Assembly (NCBI GenBank): GCA_963715625.1
Contig: OY970260.1
Span: 1,488,001-1,552,000, forward strand
Source: VRUE01 sp963715625
GTDB taxonomy: Bacteria > Actinomycetota > Thermoleophilia > Solirubrobacterales > 70-9
Length of the DNA stretch: 64,000 bases
Direction of reading: 5' to 3'
A program made the translations under genes and the position numbers. This document shows, in pieces, positions 43,296-53,183 of the stretch (its first letter is position 1; each line of letters opens with the position of its first letter). The notes below the pieces were generated by a model. It was not told the origin of the DNA, searched no databases, and saw only the letters and a list, made by a program, of their open reading frames with translations.

Positions 43296-43853
43296 ATGAA
43301 AGCCCTCTCGGCAATCGCCACGCTCTTCTCGGCCCTCACGCTGATGGCGTGCGGGGCGGGCGACTCGACCACCGCGACGCAGGGCTCGGAAGGTGAGATC
43401 GCCGGGGAGACTCGGTCGACCGAGGAGCCGCCGAAGGGATTCAGCGCAGAACGACCCATCGCCGGCTCCCCGAGCCCGCCGAAGGTCCCCGTCCCCCCGG
43501 GCCCGCCCCCGAAGACGCTCGTCGTAGAGAACCTGAAGCGAGGCTGGGGGCCCACTGCCAAACCGCAGTCCAGGCTCGTCGTTCACTACATCGGCGTCAA
43601 CTACGCGACCGGCAAGCCGTTCGAAACCCGGTGGGGCCCGAAGCAATACTTCCTCTTCGAATACGACCACGGACTGCCGATGTCCGGCTGGGAAAAGGGG
43701 CTTGCCGGGATGCGAGTCGGGGGTCGTCGCAAGGTGATCGTGCCCGCAAGCCTCGGTTACGAACAGCGCGCCTTGGTCTACGTGGTGGAGCTGCTGGCAG
43801 CCGAGGACCGGTCCAAATACCAGCGGCCCCTATCGCGACCCCCGGGTACGTAG
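43296..43853 (+). CDS. FKBP-like lipoprotein, copy 3 (diverged)
   Basis: The product has 185 residues. The signal peptide MKALSAIATLFSALTLMACG ends in a lipobox. The FKBP core (LVVHYIGVNYATGKPFETRW, GLAGMRVGGRRKVIVPASLG) keeps MSGWEKGL in place of VIPGWDQGV and again lacks the loop found in copy 1. A short Arg/Pro tail (KYQRPLSRPPGT) is extra. It begins 17 bp after copy 2, so the trio is probably one operon formed by tandem duplication. It ends 56 bp before the CRISPR array. Confidence 0.8.
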   Translation: MKALSAIATLFSALTLMACGAGDSTTATQGSEGEIAGETRSTEEPPKGFSAERPIAGSPSPPKVPVPPGPPPKTLVVENLKRGWGPTAKPQSRLVVHYIGVNYATGKPFETRWGPKQYFLFEYDHGLPMSGWEKGLAGMRVGGRRKVIVPASLGYEQRALVYVVELLAAEDRSKYQRPLSRPPGT

Positions 43854-43909
43854 CCTCACGCTGGGCGCCTGTACCTGCGCGATCGTCCGTGCGTGCCGAC
43901 TTTCGCCGA

Positions 43910-45379
43910 GCTTCAACGGAGCCCCCTGTGTAAGAGGGGGGTAATGCGCCGGGCGGCCCTGGACCGATATCGACTTCCACCTTCAACGGAGCCCCCTGTG
44001 TAAGAGGGGGGTAATGGAGCAACGCCGGCAACCCGATCCTGGTCACCGCCCTTCAACGGAGCCCCCTGTGTAAGAGGGGGGTAATTGGTGGTCGCGGCGG
44101 GCCTGCACGAGCATCTCCAGCCTTCAACGGAGCCCCCTGTGTAAGAGGGGGGTAATCGACCTTGGCCCGGTCGTCCAGGTTGTAGACGAGGATCCTTCAA
44201 CGGAGCCCCCTGTGTAAGAGGGGGGTAATGAGCGCGGCTTCGGCCACGCCAGCACCGTGACCAACCTTCAACGGAGCCCCCTGTGTAAGAGGGGGGTAAT
44301 GACCGTGTCGAGGTCGTCGACGACCGCTTCTACATCCCTTCAACGGAGCCCCCTGTGTAAGAGGGGGGTAATCCGGATCATCGGCATCGAGAAGACGCTG
44401 ACGCTGGCCTTCAACGGAGCCCCCTGTGTAAGAGGGGGGTAATGACTCCCACCGGGTGATTTCGTCTTGGGTTGCGTCCCTTCAACGGAGCCCCCTGTGT
44501 AAGAGGGGGGTAATCGGCCAGACCCGTTCCATCGTCTCGCGGGTGCGGTCCCTTCAACGGAGCCCCCTGTGTAAGAGGGGGGTAATACGGAGGTCGGGAC
44601 TAGGCCTTCGGTCGCCTCCCACCTTCAACGGAGCCCCCTGTGTAAGAGGGGGGTAATACCTCTGCAACCACTGCGGCCGCTGGCACATCACCTCCCTTCA
44701 ACGGAGCCCCCTGTGTAAGAGGGGGGTAATTCTGCCGCGGAATGCCGGGGCGCTCCCACTCGCTCATCCTTCAACGGAGCCCCCTGTGTAAGAGGGGGGT
44801 AATCCGTCCAGGGCGTTGAGGTTGCGCTCGTCTGCCGCCCTTCAACGGAGCCCCCTGTGTAAGAGGGGGGTAATCGGCGGCACATCGGCCAGTAGCACGT
44901 CGGGCAACGATCCTTCAACGGAGCCCCCTGTGTAAGAGGGGGGTAATCTGGGGCGCGCACGATCACGCAGTGCTTGTCCGGCGGCCTTCAACGGAGCCCC
45001 CTGTGTAAGAGGGGGGTAATGTGCGACCGAAGGGGGAAGCAATGAGCACCGCCACTCCTTCAACGGAGCCCCCTGTGTAAGAGGGGGGTAATGTGACGCA
45101 CCAGTCCGGCGTCTCACCCGAGGACTGCCTTCAACGGAGCCCCCTGTGTAAGAGGGGGGTAATAGCTTGTCCTTAATCGGGTTGACGATGTTCTCGTCCC
45201 TTCAACGGAGCCCCCTGTGTAAGAGGGGGGTAATCGCGCTTGAGAGCGTTGGCGCCGTCCCCGGAGACCGTCCTTCAACGGAGCCCCCTGTGTAAGAGGG
45301 GGGTAATGTTGAGCTGCCGCGCATCGAAAGCTGGGTTGCTGTCCCTTCAACGGAGCCCCCTGTGTAAGAGGGGGGTAAT
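43910..45379 (-). CRISPR. CRISPR array, 21 repeats of 36 bp and 20 spacers, type I-G
   Basis: The array has 21 repeats at 70-73 bp spacing, so spacers are 34-37 bp. On the + strand the unit reads CCTTCAACGGAGCCCCCTGT and then a GTAAGAGGGGGGTAAT end. Read on the minus strand it contains the 6-bp stem CCCCCT/AGGGGG with loop CTTACAC and ends GTTGAAGG, a typical type I 8-nt crRNA handle. All repeats are identical except the one at 43910-43945, whose outermost base is changed; a degenerate terminal repeat marks the trailer. Handle, trailer and the adjacent minus-strand cas genes agree that transcription runs from 45379 toward 43910. The spacer at 45021-45056 contains GGGGGAAGCAATGAGC, like a ribosome-binding site plus start codon of a phage or plasmid gene. 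Confidence 0.98.
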
Positions 45380-45555
45380 GGCTCGCAGAATAACGTGCTG
45401 ATTTGCAGGATGTCTTCGGGCCCTTGCGAGAGGTGGGGGTTTGGCAGATCGAGTGGATGTCCTGTTGGGTCGTTGGGAGCCTTGCTAAGGGGGATTTGCA
45501 GCGAATTCGAGGCTGCGAGGGCTGGTGCCCGAGATGGCGAGCACCAAACCCCTCG
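45380..45555 (-). promoter_or_regulatory. Putative CRISPR leader
   Basis: The 176 bp between the cas2 stop and the first (leader-end) repeat contain no gene. By array orientation this is the leader that should hold the array promoter and the integration site for new spacers. No clear -35/-10 pair could be assigned. Confidence 0.6.
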
Positions 45556-45852
45556 CTACCAGATCTCGGCATCGTCGCCGGGTAGCTCACGGCTCTTGCC
45601 GATGAACTCCACGCACTTGAGGCCTCGACCATCCGGAGGACCGAGGTCGAATATCCCGACGCTGTCCTGAACGACGCTCATCTCTCCGGTCAGGTCACTT
45701 TTCATCACCAGCAACTCCGATCTGGTCAGGTCGCAGACGAACACGGAGTACTGAAGAGGGTACCCCCAGGCCTTGGCCACCTGGTGCACCCTCCGCAATC
45801 TCCGTGGATCGCGTATGTCGTACGCGAGCAGGTAGCGCGTTCTCTCAGCCAC
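45556..45852 (-). CDS. cas2: CRISPR-associated endonuclease Cas2
   Basis: The product has 98 residues. The ferredoxin-like fold starts TRYLLAYDIRDPRRLRRVHQ with the conserved Asp in the first strand and continues WGYPLQYSVFVCDLTRSELL. Cas2 dimers form the scaffold of the Cas1-Cas2 integrase that adds spacers. GTG 45852 lies 9 bp after the cas4-cas1 stop. It is last in the cas operon, directly next to the leader. Confidence 0.93.
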   Translation of the reverse strand: MAERTRYLLAYDIRDPRRLRRVHQVAKAWGYPLQYSVFVCDLTRSELLVMKSDLTGEMSVVQDSVGIFDLGPPDGRGLKCVEFIGKSRELPGDDAEIW

Positions 45853-45861
45853 GAGCTGCTT

Positions 45862-47517
45862 CTATCTGGTTGTCAAAGGTCTGTACTCCGGGCAGTCGCC
45901 GCACAGCACTGCCGCCAGGAGCCGTGCCTGGATCTCCAGGCAACGACGATAGCTTGCCCGGTAGCCGAAGATCGGATGCTTGAGCTCGGTCTGCATTCGA
46001 CGCTCGTACGTCCGGATGAACTTCTTCCGTCCCTTGGCCGTGAGCGCGACGCCCCCCGCCCGCTCGTCGAAGTCGCCGGGCTCGATCTCGCCGTTGTTGA
46101 TCGCGGTGAGGACCGTCGAGTCCCCCACAAGAGGTCGGAACTCCTCGGCGAGATCCAGGGCCAGCCCCGGTCTCCCAAACCGGGGCCGGTGGTAGAGGCC
46201 GGCGTAGGGGTCGAGTCCGGCAGCGAGGCAGGCGACGACGGTGTCCTTCGTAAGCATCGAGTAGGCGAAGGACAGCAACGCGTTGACGCGATCCGTGGGG
46301 GGGCGACGATTGCGGCCTGTGAAGTCGAACTCGCCCATTCCATCGCCCTTGCGAATCAGGTCGCCGAAGTGCTGGAAGTAGATGCGAGCAGCCGTTCCCT
46401 CGGTACCGAGAAGGCTGTCCAGAGCGCGCTTGCTGGACGCGCTTCGCGCCAGGGCAGCGAGTTGGTCCAGCGCGGCCTTTGGTTGTGGCTTTGCCTGCCG
46501 GCGCAGCAGCGTGCGCGCGTTGCGGATCTTGCCGGAGACGAATGAAGCTGCGAGCTCCCCGGCTCCGATCGTCGCCGCGCGGTACTGCCGCTTGCGCAGC
46601 TCGATGTTGCCCGGCGGCATCCCGGTGGCCACCCCCGAGAACCAGCCGCCGAAGCTGAACCAGAGCACCGGCACGCCGCGGTCGAAGAACTCTCGCAGCA
46701 GGGCGCTGCCCACCGTCGCGTTGCCGAACACCGCGACGTGAGATATGTTGACGATTCGCCTGCTCTGTGACTCCCCGTTCTCGTCGATTAGGACCGCCCG
46801 CCCGCCCCGCTTGGTGAGCCGTGCTCCCTGGGTCGTCAGGTAGAGCGGGGAGGCGGGAGGGTCTCCGGCGATCAGCCGACGCGGCTTCTCCGTGCGGCCG
46901 CGAATGAGGTTCACCTCGTCCGGCAGACAGATCCCGACCAGCGAGCAGCGCGGGCACTTCGGACTGTCAACGAGCGGGGCGGGCGCTTCGTCGCGGGAGG
47001 CGTTGATCCGCAGCTCCCGAACGGCGTCCCGCGTGCGCTGGAGGAGAGCCTCGTCGATCGGTATCGAGTGTCGCATCCGCGATCCGGCGAAGTAGACCTC
47101 GGCACCGTCCACCTCGTAACCCGCGTCGCGCAGCAGGAGGACCTGCGCGCACAGCTGCACCAGCTCGGGCTCCCAGAGCGGCTCCTCGGCGCTGCGCGGC
47201 TTTCCCCGCTTGTACTCAAGTGGGCGGGCCTTTCCGTCCGTGAACTCGACCAGGTCGATCTTCGCGATCAAGCCCAGCTGCTCGGACGACAGCGTCAATG
47301 ACGTCGTAGGAGGCGGATCCTCGCCCTCGCCATCGAGCTCATCCGGCAATGGCGCCGGCCCACGCTCCCTGTCCACCCGCCGGTGCACGAGCGTCCCCTC
47401 AACTGTGTCCGCATTGTCCTTAAAGCCGGAATCCACCCACTCCAGATACGCCAGCCGCGGGCAGTAGACGTGCTCGTTGAGGATCCGGACGGGGAGGAGG
47501 TCGGGGACGGAGCTCAC
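45862..47517 (-). CDS. cas4-cas1: Cas4-Cas1 fusion protein
   Basis: The product has 551 residues. Residues 1-~205 are Cas4: cluster ligand Cys19 (YCPRLAYLEW), nuclease residues Asp88 and Glu101/Lys103 (IDLVEF, LEYKRGK), and Cys188, Cys191 and Cys197 (CPRCSLVGIC). From ~215 it is Cas1: Glu373 (GTEGTAARIYF), His443 (LYHRPRFGRPGLALDLAEEF) and the acidic pair after it complete the integrase site. Such fusions are typical of type I-G (I-U); Cas4 trims prespacers and selects the PAM. GTG 47517 overlaps the csb3 stop as GTGA, so translation is coupled. Confidence 0.95.
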   Translation of the reverse strand: MSSVPDLLPVRILNEHVYCPRLAYLEWVDSGFKDNADTVEGTLVHRRVDRERGPAPLPDELDGEGEDPPPTTSLTLSSEQLGLIAKIDLVEFTDGKARPLEYKRGKPRSAEEPLWEPELVQLCAQVLLLRDAGYEVDGAEVYFAGSRMRHSIPIDEALLQRTRDAVRELRINASRDEAPAPLVDSPKCPRCSLVGICLPDEVNLIRGRTEKPRRLIAGDPPASPLYLTTQGARLTKRGGRAVLIDENGESQSRRIVNISHVAVFGNATVGSALLREFFDRGVPVLWFSFGGWFSGVATGMPPGNIELRKRQYRAATIGAGELAASFVSGKIRNARTLLRRQAKPQPKAALDQLAALARSASSKRALDSLLGTEGTAARIYFQHFGDLIRKGDGMGEFDFTGRNRRPPTDRVNALLSFAYSMLTKDTVVACLAAGLDPYAGLYHRPRFGRPGLALDLAEEFRPLVGDSTVLTAINNGEIEPGDFDERAGGVALTAKGRKKFIRTYERRMQTELKHPIFGYRASYRRCLEIQARLLAAVLCGDCPEYRPLTTR

Positions 47518-48494
47518 GCCACTCTGTCACCCCAGCCAAAGACAGAGACCATCGTGTTGATTTCGCGGGCTCTGCTGCGTAAGACCGCGGAGATCCCGTG
47601 TGCTCTCAACAGATCGCGGTCTGGCTCGCGTGTGTGCACGTGCTCCAGCCCGAACAGGGCGATCAAGGAAGGTCGCCGCAGGGGCATCGACCATATGGGC
47701 CAGGACAGTGTGTCGGGGCTGGCGAAGAGGGGTCCGCCAACAATCGTCTGAAAACCTCTCCTGACCGCGAACGGTGGCATCGCCACGATGCCTTGCCAGC
47801 ACAGTCGATAGAGGAGCTTCGAGTATGACCCCACCACTGACGGTGTCGGCCCCGTGGTACCACCAAACGTTTGCACCTCGGGAACGAGCCCGAGCCCGAG
47901 CCCGGATGAGCCAGACGTCCATATCGGGCCGTTGGTCAACTCGTCGGCAATCTCGGCCGCCCGGGTCTTCGGAGGTTTTGCGACGCCGGATAGGTCCGCC
48001 TTGACGCCGCGCAGCAGCCGACTGCGCCCTGGTAGGTTCGCGTCGGCAAGCACCCCGTCGGTAAGTAGCGCCGCGACCAGTCTCTGGGCAGCGCTGCGGC
48101 CAGGCTCGATCGCAGGGTCCTGGTCTGGAGGCGACGATAGACCGGCAAGTGTCCGCCATGTCGAAACAGCAGCGAAATCGCCACTATCGGCATCGGCCAG
48201 CTTCCGCAGGGTCGGCGTGATCGCCTGGCTTCGGGGCTTTTTCCAGTCGAGCGTGTCGAGATTCGGCCAGGGTGCTGCGACGATCGCATCCGCAACCTCG
48301 TCCATCGGGAGCGTTGTGGTCAGAGTCAGCGCGGGGGGCGCGTAGGGATCACCCCGGTCGGTCCATGCCAGGGCGGCAAGCGGATCGGCCTCCGCGAGCG
48401 TCTCCAGAAGGCCGACCGAAGCGACCGGCATGTATGGAGCTTGGGGCGGCATCCAGGTGAGTTCGTGAGAGTTGATCCCCGATTCGCTCTCCAT
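47514..48494 (-). CDS. csb3: Csb3-like protein (Cas8u2-type subunit of type I-G Cascade)
   Basis: The product has 326 residues from ATG 48494, two bases after the cas3 stop. The sequence is divergent, as in all large/small-subunit analogues; recognisable blocks are VASVGLLETLAEADPLAALA, FGGTTGPTPSVVGSYSKLLY and QGIVAMPPFAVRRGFQTIVG. Position between cas3 and cas4-cas1 and size match Csb3/Cas8u2 of type I-G loci, where it is thought to be the PAM-recognising subunit. Assignment rests mostly on locus order. Confidence 0.75.
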   Translation of the reverse strand: MESESGINSHELTWMPPQAPYMPVASVGLLETLAEADPLAALAWTDRGDPYAPPALTLTTTLPMDEVADAIVAAPWPNLDTLDWKKPRSQAITPTLRKLADADSGDFAAVSTWRTLAGLSSPPDQDPAIEPGRSAAQRLVAALLTDGVLADANLPGRSRLLRGVKADLSGVAKPPKTRAAEIADELTNGPIWTSGSSGLGLGLVPEVQTFGGTTGPTPSVVGSYSKLLYRLCWQGIVAMPPFAVRRGFQTIVGGPLFASPDTLSWPIWSMPLRRPSLIALFGLEHVHTREPDRDLLRAHGISAVLRSRAREINTMVSVFGWGDRVA

Positions 48495-48496
48495 CG

Positions 48497-51400
48497 CTAT
48501 CCGCCTTCTCTCGAAACCGTCCGGTCGGCGAGGACAAACAGCGCCTCCAGATAGGCGAGGGTCCACGACCCGAATTGCTCCTGCAAGTCAAAGAAGAGCT
48601 GGAGCCAGCGTCCGTCGAGCCAGCCATCGCCATTGGAGCCCTCGGCGGAGCCGCGGACGCCGAGCAGGTCAGCCATGAATCTTTCTGGCGGCCTTCCGTG
48701 CTGGTCCAATGGCCAGGATGGGTGACCCCACCCATGGTGGCACCCGGCGAGAAAGATCGCCAGCGGTCCGTCGGCGCCAGCCAACTCGGTGGGTACAGCC
48801 CCCTGTGTGAGCGCCTCGTCCAAGATCGCCGCGCTGCGCGCCTCGTGTCTGAAGTGACTGGGGAGGCCAGCCTCTATGCGTGCCAATCGGGCGGTGACAG
48901 GGTCGGCCGTGCCGAACGTGCTCTTGGCCAAGGGTTCCGATCCAGCTTGCCTGGTACCGCCAGCGAGGAAATCCTGAAAGCGTGGGTCGAGCTTCCCCAG
49001 ATCGTGGGCGAGTGCAGCCAGCTCGAGCGCGCACCGCTCGGGCTCGGGCAGGTTTAGCCACGTCGCATACTGACTGACACGCGCCCTGACGGCTTTGCTG
49101 TGACTCTCAACCGTGGGCGGCGCGTCGCGAACCGAGGTTTCGTCGGTTTCCTCGCGCTTACTTGTCACGGGAAGAAGGATCCAGACATAGGTGAGCACTT
49201 GCTCCTCATGCTGCGAATGCTCCTCGCGTAGGGAATGTTCGTTATCAAGGCTCTCGACGGGCGGAGCGTTGACTCGCCTCAGCCTCCACATTCGATCGGA
49301 GGGAGACAATTCCAGCCGTCTCTTGACCCCTGCGATCGCGGCAGGTTGATGGCAGTCATCGAGCAGTTGAATGGCTTTTTCAGTTGAGAGCGTCACCCCA
49401 TCGATGTCAACCCGCTGCTCCAACGCCCGGGCGATTCCCCGCCAGCTTTCTTCGGCATAGTGTCGCTCCCGCCGAGCCTTATCGTCGTCGGGAGCGGGTG
49501 TAGCCCATCTCGCCTGGAATGTCTCCCAGCTGAGGCGGATGGGCATTGCCGCACTTGTGTCGGGCGCTCCTTCGATTGACTCGCCCAGGTCTGGGAAGAC
49601 GTCGTTGGCAGGTTCCTTGTGTGAGTGGTCAAGTCCGTATTCGTTGACCCCACCCAACCACGTCGGCACGACTACGGTGTCTCCCGCGCGAACTTCGGAC
49701 AGCGCGATCTCTCCCTCCGTTTCTCCCAACAGGTTGGACCCGGGGAGGACTTCCCCCCCGCGAACCACCATGAACGGGGGGCTCTCGCCGTTCACAAGGG
49801 GGTCATCCTGCACGCGTCCGCCGCCCTCCACGTCGGCGTCATTTACCTGGGTGGCGCTGACGTGGTCGCGAGCGATTCGCGCTCGCAAAAAATTCTTAGC
49901 GGCCCCGGCGCTGAGCGTCAGCGACTCGAAAGCCTGGGGTCGGGCAAGCTTGAGCAGGGCTTTTCGGTAGGCGTCCAGACGATCGTCTTGCGAGTACCCG
50001 TCCTCGAAGCGCAGGTCACAACGCCAGACGATCTGCACGTCACCCATCTGCCTGGACCCGATCCCCGTCAACAGCGGGTCGATGTCCGGATCGGCCATCG
50101 ACGCGGGCCGGCTCGATGTCTGACTCAACTGCCTGACAATCATGTCGGTCATCGATGCCGCCATGGGATGCCGCTGGTTCGCCGGCACCTGCGTGTCCTC
50201 GGCGATGGCTCGTACAGAGACATCGATGCTCCCGGGGCCGTCCTTGCTTTGCTCTAGCCACTGCCACGCTGCGGGCTCGTCTTCCTCGTATAGAGGCGAA
50301 TCCTGGTCGCGGATGACGATGCATCTCCCCGGTCGGCTCCCTGATCGGTTAAGGCGACCGAGTCGCTGGATCAGTGCCGATGCGGAGGCTGACTGAGTGA
50401 CCATTCCGTCGAAATCGGCGTCCAGGCCGACCTCGATCGTCTGTGTTGCGACCACAACGAGCGGCTGCTTGGGTGTTGCCCCTTCGAGCAGCACCGGCTT
50501 TGCCTTTTCAATTTGGGCTGAACGATCGACGGGTCGTTGTGGGCCCATGAGCAGGAGGACCTCCGCATCCCCACCAAGGGCCTTCGAGATTCTCCCGTGG
50601 ACTTTGCGTGCGGTAAGTACCCGGTTGACAATGCAGGCGACGACGCGGCGCCCCGCGCTCACCAGCTCCTCGGTGGCCGCCGCAAGCTCAGGCTCTGGCT
50701 GGCCGTTGGGCTCGCGCAACTCCAGGGTCTTGACCCCGCTCCACCGCCGACCTAGCCTCCGACGATCGGATCCATCGAGGTAGACTGCGTCATCCCGATC
50801 GTAGTCTGCCGGGGGCGTCGCGGTCAATGTCACAAGGTGGAAGTTCGGGACGCGTAGCTTTTCCTCTACACAGCGTCGTTTGCGAATGACGTCCGCAGTT
50901 TCGCGGAAGGGAATCGCAAGGTGCGCCTCATCGAGGCAGATCGTCGTGTCTGTTGTCGCAAGTCCCGTGGTAAGCGGCAGCGACCCGCGCCCGACGCCGT
51001 AGCCCCGAAACAGCAGGCGGGAGCCGATCTGACCAACCGTTGAGGTGGTGATCTGAGGCTGAAACGGAGAAAGCAGCGTCTCTGCTGTGGCAAGCCCGCC
51101 ACGCCAGCGGCTGACGGCCAGAGGATGCAGCTCGCGGACCTCTCGCTCTGCGCGGCTCAGATTCGCCACGTCCTCGCCAGCGGCGGCAAGGCGAAGCAGT
51201 CGCACAGCCATCCGGTGCAGCGGATCCTCGCCTGGGCCTCTCTCGAGCGCCTCCTCCAAGCGCTGCGCAACCCGGCAAGCGTGCTCATACACCTCGTCAA
51301 CGAGTATCCGCCTATCTATTGCCCAGACGATTCGTGTCGAGGCCGTGCGCTCCGCAGCGGGAACGTCCGCTTGCATCGCGAGCGCCCAGACGAGCGCGTC

Positions 51401-51595
51401 GATCGCCATCGTCTTACCGGCGCCGGTGGGAGCGACCACCCATGACGGAGGGGCGGCCTCTGTTGGCGAAGCGCAGCGCGCGGCGAACCGCTCCTGCCAG
51501 GGGTATGGACGCCAGGCGGCATCCTCCGGATTATGGATCAGCCTTGCGAACTCAGCGAAGGTGATCATCTCGGTGAACTGCGCGATGGCGGCCAC
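48497..51595 (-). CDS. cas3: Cas3 helicase-nuclease, type I-G domain order (helicase first, HD last)
   Basis: The product has 1032 residues. SF2 helicase: Walker A APTGAGKT at 55-62, DEAH-type box CLDEAHLAIP near 222, LTATPPADYD, and VVATQTIEVGLDADFDG plus QRLGRLNRSG for the C-terminal lobe. The HD nuclease is at the C-terminus: AHDLGKLDPRFQDFL (~863), FRHEARSA (~912), AGCHHGWGHPSW (~952) and the late Asp in VLADRTV. This helicase-HD order is a trait of type I-G Cas3 and the reverse of types I-C/I-E. It degrades DNA recruited by Cascade. csb2 lies one base upstream and csb3 follows two bases downstream. Confidence 0.93.
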   Translation of the reverse strand: MAAIAQFTEMITFAEFARLIHNPEDAAWRPYPWQERFAARCASPTEAAPPSWVVAPTGAGKTMAIDALVWALAMQADVPAAERTASTRIVWAIDRRILVDEVYEHACRVAQRLEEALERGPGEDPLHRMAVRLLRLAAAGEDVANLSRAEREVRELHPLAVSRWRGGLATAETLLSPFQPQITTSTVGQIGSRLLFRGYGVGRGSLPLTTGLATTDTTICLDEAHLAIPFRETADVIRKRRCVEEKLRVPNFHLVTLTATPPADYDRDDAVYLDGSDRRRLGRRWSGVKTLELREPNGQPEPELAAATEELVSAGRRVVACIVNRVLTARKVHGRISKALGGDAEVLLLMGPQRPVDRSAQIEKAKPVLLEGATPKQPLVVVATQTIEVGLDADFDGMVTQSASASALIQRLGRLNRSGSRPGRCIVIRDQDSPLYEEDEPAAWQWLEQSKDGPGSIDVSVRAIAEDTQVPANQRHPMAASMTDMIVRQLSQTSSRPASMADPDIDPLLTGIGSRQMGDVQIVWRCDLRFEDGYSQDDRLDAYRKALLKLARPQAFESLTLSAGAAKNFLRARIARDHVSATQVNDADVEGGGRVQDDPLVNGESPPFMVVRGGEVLPGSNLLGETEGEIALSEVRAGDTVVVPTWLGGVNEYGLDHSHKEPANDVFPDLGESIEGAPDTSAAMPIRLSWETFQARWATPAPDDDKARRERHYAEESWRGIARALEQRVDIDGVTLSTEKAIQLLDDCHQPAAIAGVKRRLELSPSDRMWRLRRVNAPPVESLDNEHSLREEHSQHEEQVLTYVWILLPVTSKREETDETSVRDAPPTVESHSKAVRARVSQYATWLNLPEPERCALELAALAHDLGKLDPRFQDFLAGGTRQAGSEPLAKSTFGTADPVTARLARIEAGLPSHFRHEARSAAILDEALTQGAVPTELAGADGPLAIFLAGCHHGWGHPSWPLDQHGRPPERFMADLLGVRGSAEGSNGDGWLDGRWLQLFFDLQEQFGSWTLAYLEALFVLADRTVSREGG

Positions 51596-51596
51596 T

Positions 51597-53168
51597 TCAG
51601 CCGGCCTCCGCGGGGATGAGCAAGCCTACACCGAAGTGCCTTGCACGGCCGAGTAGCACTGGCCCCTCGATTTCCTCATCGAACTTGAGCCTGAGATGGC
51701 TTTGGGGTCCCTGGATGGACGTGCGCCACTTCTCCCGGAGCTCGCCGAGGCGCGGCGTCAACCGGTTAGCGCCGCCGGGAACCGCCGAGGTTCGCAGCAG
51801 CTCAATGTGAGTGGGTTCGGGCAGCCCAACATGGGCGCAGTCAGCCGCCACCTGGGCGGCGAGCGCCGCGGCGCCGTTTCCCTTCTGCCAGCGGGAATGC
51901 ACGATTGGCGTGACGGTCGCCCATGTCCGCGATGGGCCTGAGTAGCGCGCCGGGCTCAGAGTCCAGGGGCGGACCCCTCTGGGAGAGAGCGGGCATATGA
52001 GCAGCGAGCCGGCGTCAGGGACTTTGATCCGCCGACGATCCTTCGACCCTGGAAAGAAGTCTCGAAGGGCAGTCTCGGTAACCTGTGCCTCCCGGGTGAC
52101 GTCCGGCAGCCGATCCGGGTGGGGATAGATAAGCGCGAACCCCTGCACTGTCCCGTCTGCGTGCTCACTACCGACAAAGGGTAGGGGGACGATCGCCAGG
52201 TGGGGGACGTCGCTGTGCCCATGCAGGAGCCCGGGGGCGTCGCCATCTGCGTCTCGCTCCGCGAACGCGTCCATCAACGCCGCTCGAAATGCTCGCGCGA
52301 CCAGATAGGTCGCCGGAGTGCGGGGCGTCATCTCGCTCTCGTCGTCTAGTCTGACCACCGCGAATCGTCCCCAATGCCGAGGGTTCATGGAGCCTGAGGT
52401 TGCGTGGCGTTCGATGGCATATGGCCAGAGGTTTCCCCCGGTGGTTGGGCGTTGCTGTCCAGAGGGCTCGACCCGGTCTTTACTCGACTTCCTAGCCTCG
52501 AAGGAGCGGTCGAACCGTGCGAGCAGATCGCGAGTCGGAACGCGGAGCTGAGCATCCGCGAGAACGGTGTCCCACGGTTGAGGCGCCCAGCTGGGCGTGC
52601 TGCCGGCGAACTCTCCTAGGTCGATGCGATCTCGGACCGTGACGATCACCGGACTGCGCGATGTGCCGAGCCAGACAACGTCAGACGCCATCCGTCGCAG
52701 CCTCCCCATGTCCTCCCCAGTTAGCTCAAGATCGGGCCAGGAAATAGCCACCGGACGATCGCCTACGACGATGCCTCCCTTATCCACTTCAGCTAAGGGT
52801 GATCTACCAATAACGATCTTCCTTTTCTTTGAATCGCCCTTCAACTCGGAAAGGCTCGGGTTGCGGGGTGCCCATCTGCTGACTCCCCGCAGCTCCGTTA
52901 TGGTTCCTCTCCTGGCTTCGTACTCGAGTCGCTCACCTAGGGGAATTGCGAGAGGAGCGTGCACGACCGGCGGCCGGGCTTCGCAGAGGCGCTGGAGGAC
53001 TTCACGATCAGCATCTAGGTCGTCCGAGGGAGCCTCATGCGCGGCGGCGAGCAACGCACCAACCAGGCGAACCGGGCTGGGTGCCCACTCCGGGGCTGGC
53101 CCGGTTCGCCCCCGGTCGGTTAGCGCATGAAACACGCCGAGCGGGAATCGCAGCTGGATGCAGACCAT
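51597..53168 (-). CDS. csb2: Csb2 (GSU0054 family), Cas5-Cas6-like subunit
   Basis: The product has 523 residues. It starts with a RAMP-like strand MVCIQLRFPLGVFHALTDRG and PSPVRLVGALLAAAHEA, matching the Cas5-like N-terminal half. A conserved centre reads GHSDVPHLAIVPLPFVGSEH then GTVQGFALIYPHPDRLPD, and the end GPVLLGRARHFGVGLLIP matches the glycine-rich Cas6-like C-terminus. In type I-G this fused protein is expected to process pre-crRNA and cap the 5' handle. The GHSDVPH histidines are candidate catalytic residues (inference). It lies 15 bp after csb1. Confidence 0.88.
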   Translation of the reverse strand: MVCIQLRFPLGVFHALTDRGRTGPAPEWAPSPVRLVGALLAAAHEAPSDDLDADREVLQRLCEARPPVVHAPLAIPLGERLEYEARRGTITELRGVSRWAPRNPSLSELKGDSKKRKIVIGRSPLAEVDKGGIVVGDRPVAISWPDLELTGEDMGRLRRMASDVVWLGTSRSPVIVTVRDRIDLGEFAGSTPSWAPQPWDTVLADAQLRVPTRDLLARFDRSFEARKSSKDRVEPSGQQRPTTGGNLWPYAIERHATSGSMNPRHWGRFAVVRLDDESEMTPRTPATYLVARAFRAALMDAFAERDADGDAPGLLHGHSDVPHLAIVPLPFVGSEHADGTVQGFALIYPHPDRLPDVTREAQVTETALRDFFPGSKDRRRIKVPDAGSLLICPLSPRGVRPWTLSPARYSGPSRTWATVTPIVHSRWQKGNGAAALAAQVAADCAHVGLPEPTHIELLRTSAVPGGANRLTPRLGELREKWRTSIQGPQSHLRLKFDEEIEGPVLLGRARHFGVGLLIPAEAG

Positions 53169-53183
53169 GCCTGCGCCGCTTCG

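Noticed and set aside
44257..45117. Several open frames made of repeated PPLTQGAPLK or QRSPLCKRGV peptides
   Set aside because: They are translations of the CRISPR repeats and spacers, not genes.
45380..45555. Small open frames in the CRISPR leader
   Set aside because: Low coding quality and the position fits a leader.
48797..48811. AGCCCCCTGTGTGAG inside cas3 matches the array repeat at 14 of 15 bases
   Set aside because: It lies in well-conserved HD-domain codons, has no stem partner or handle, and no match beyond these bases; a chance match is the simplest view.
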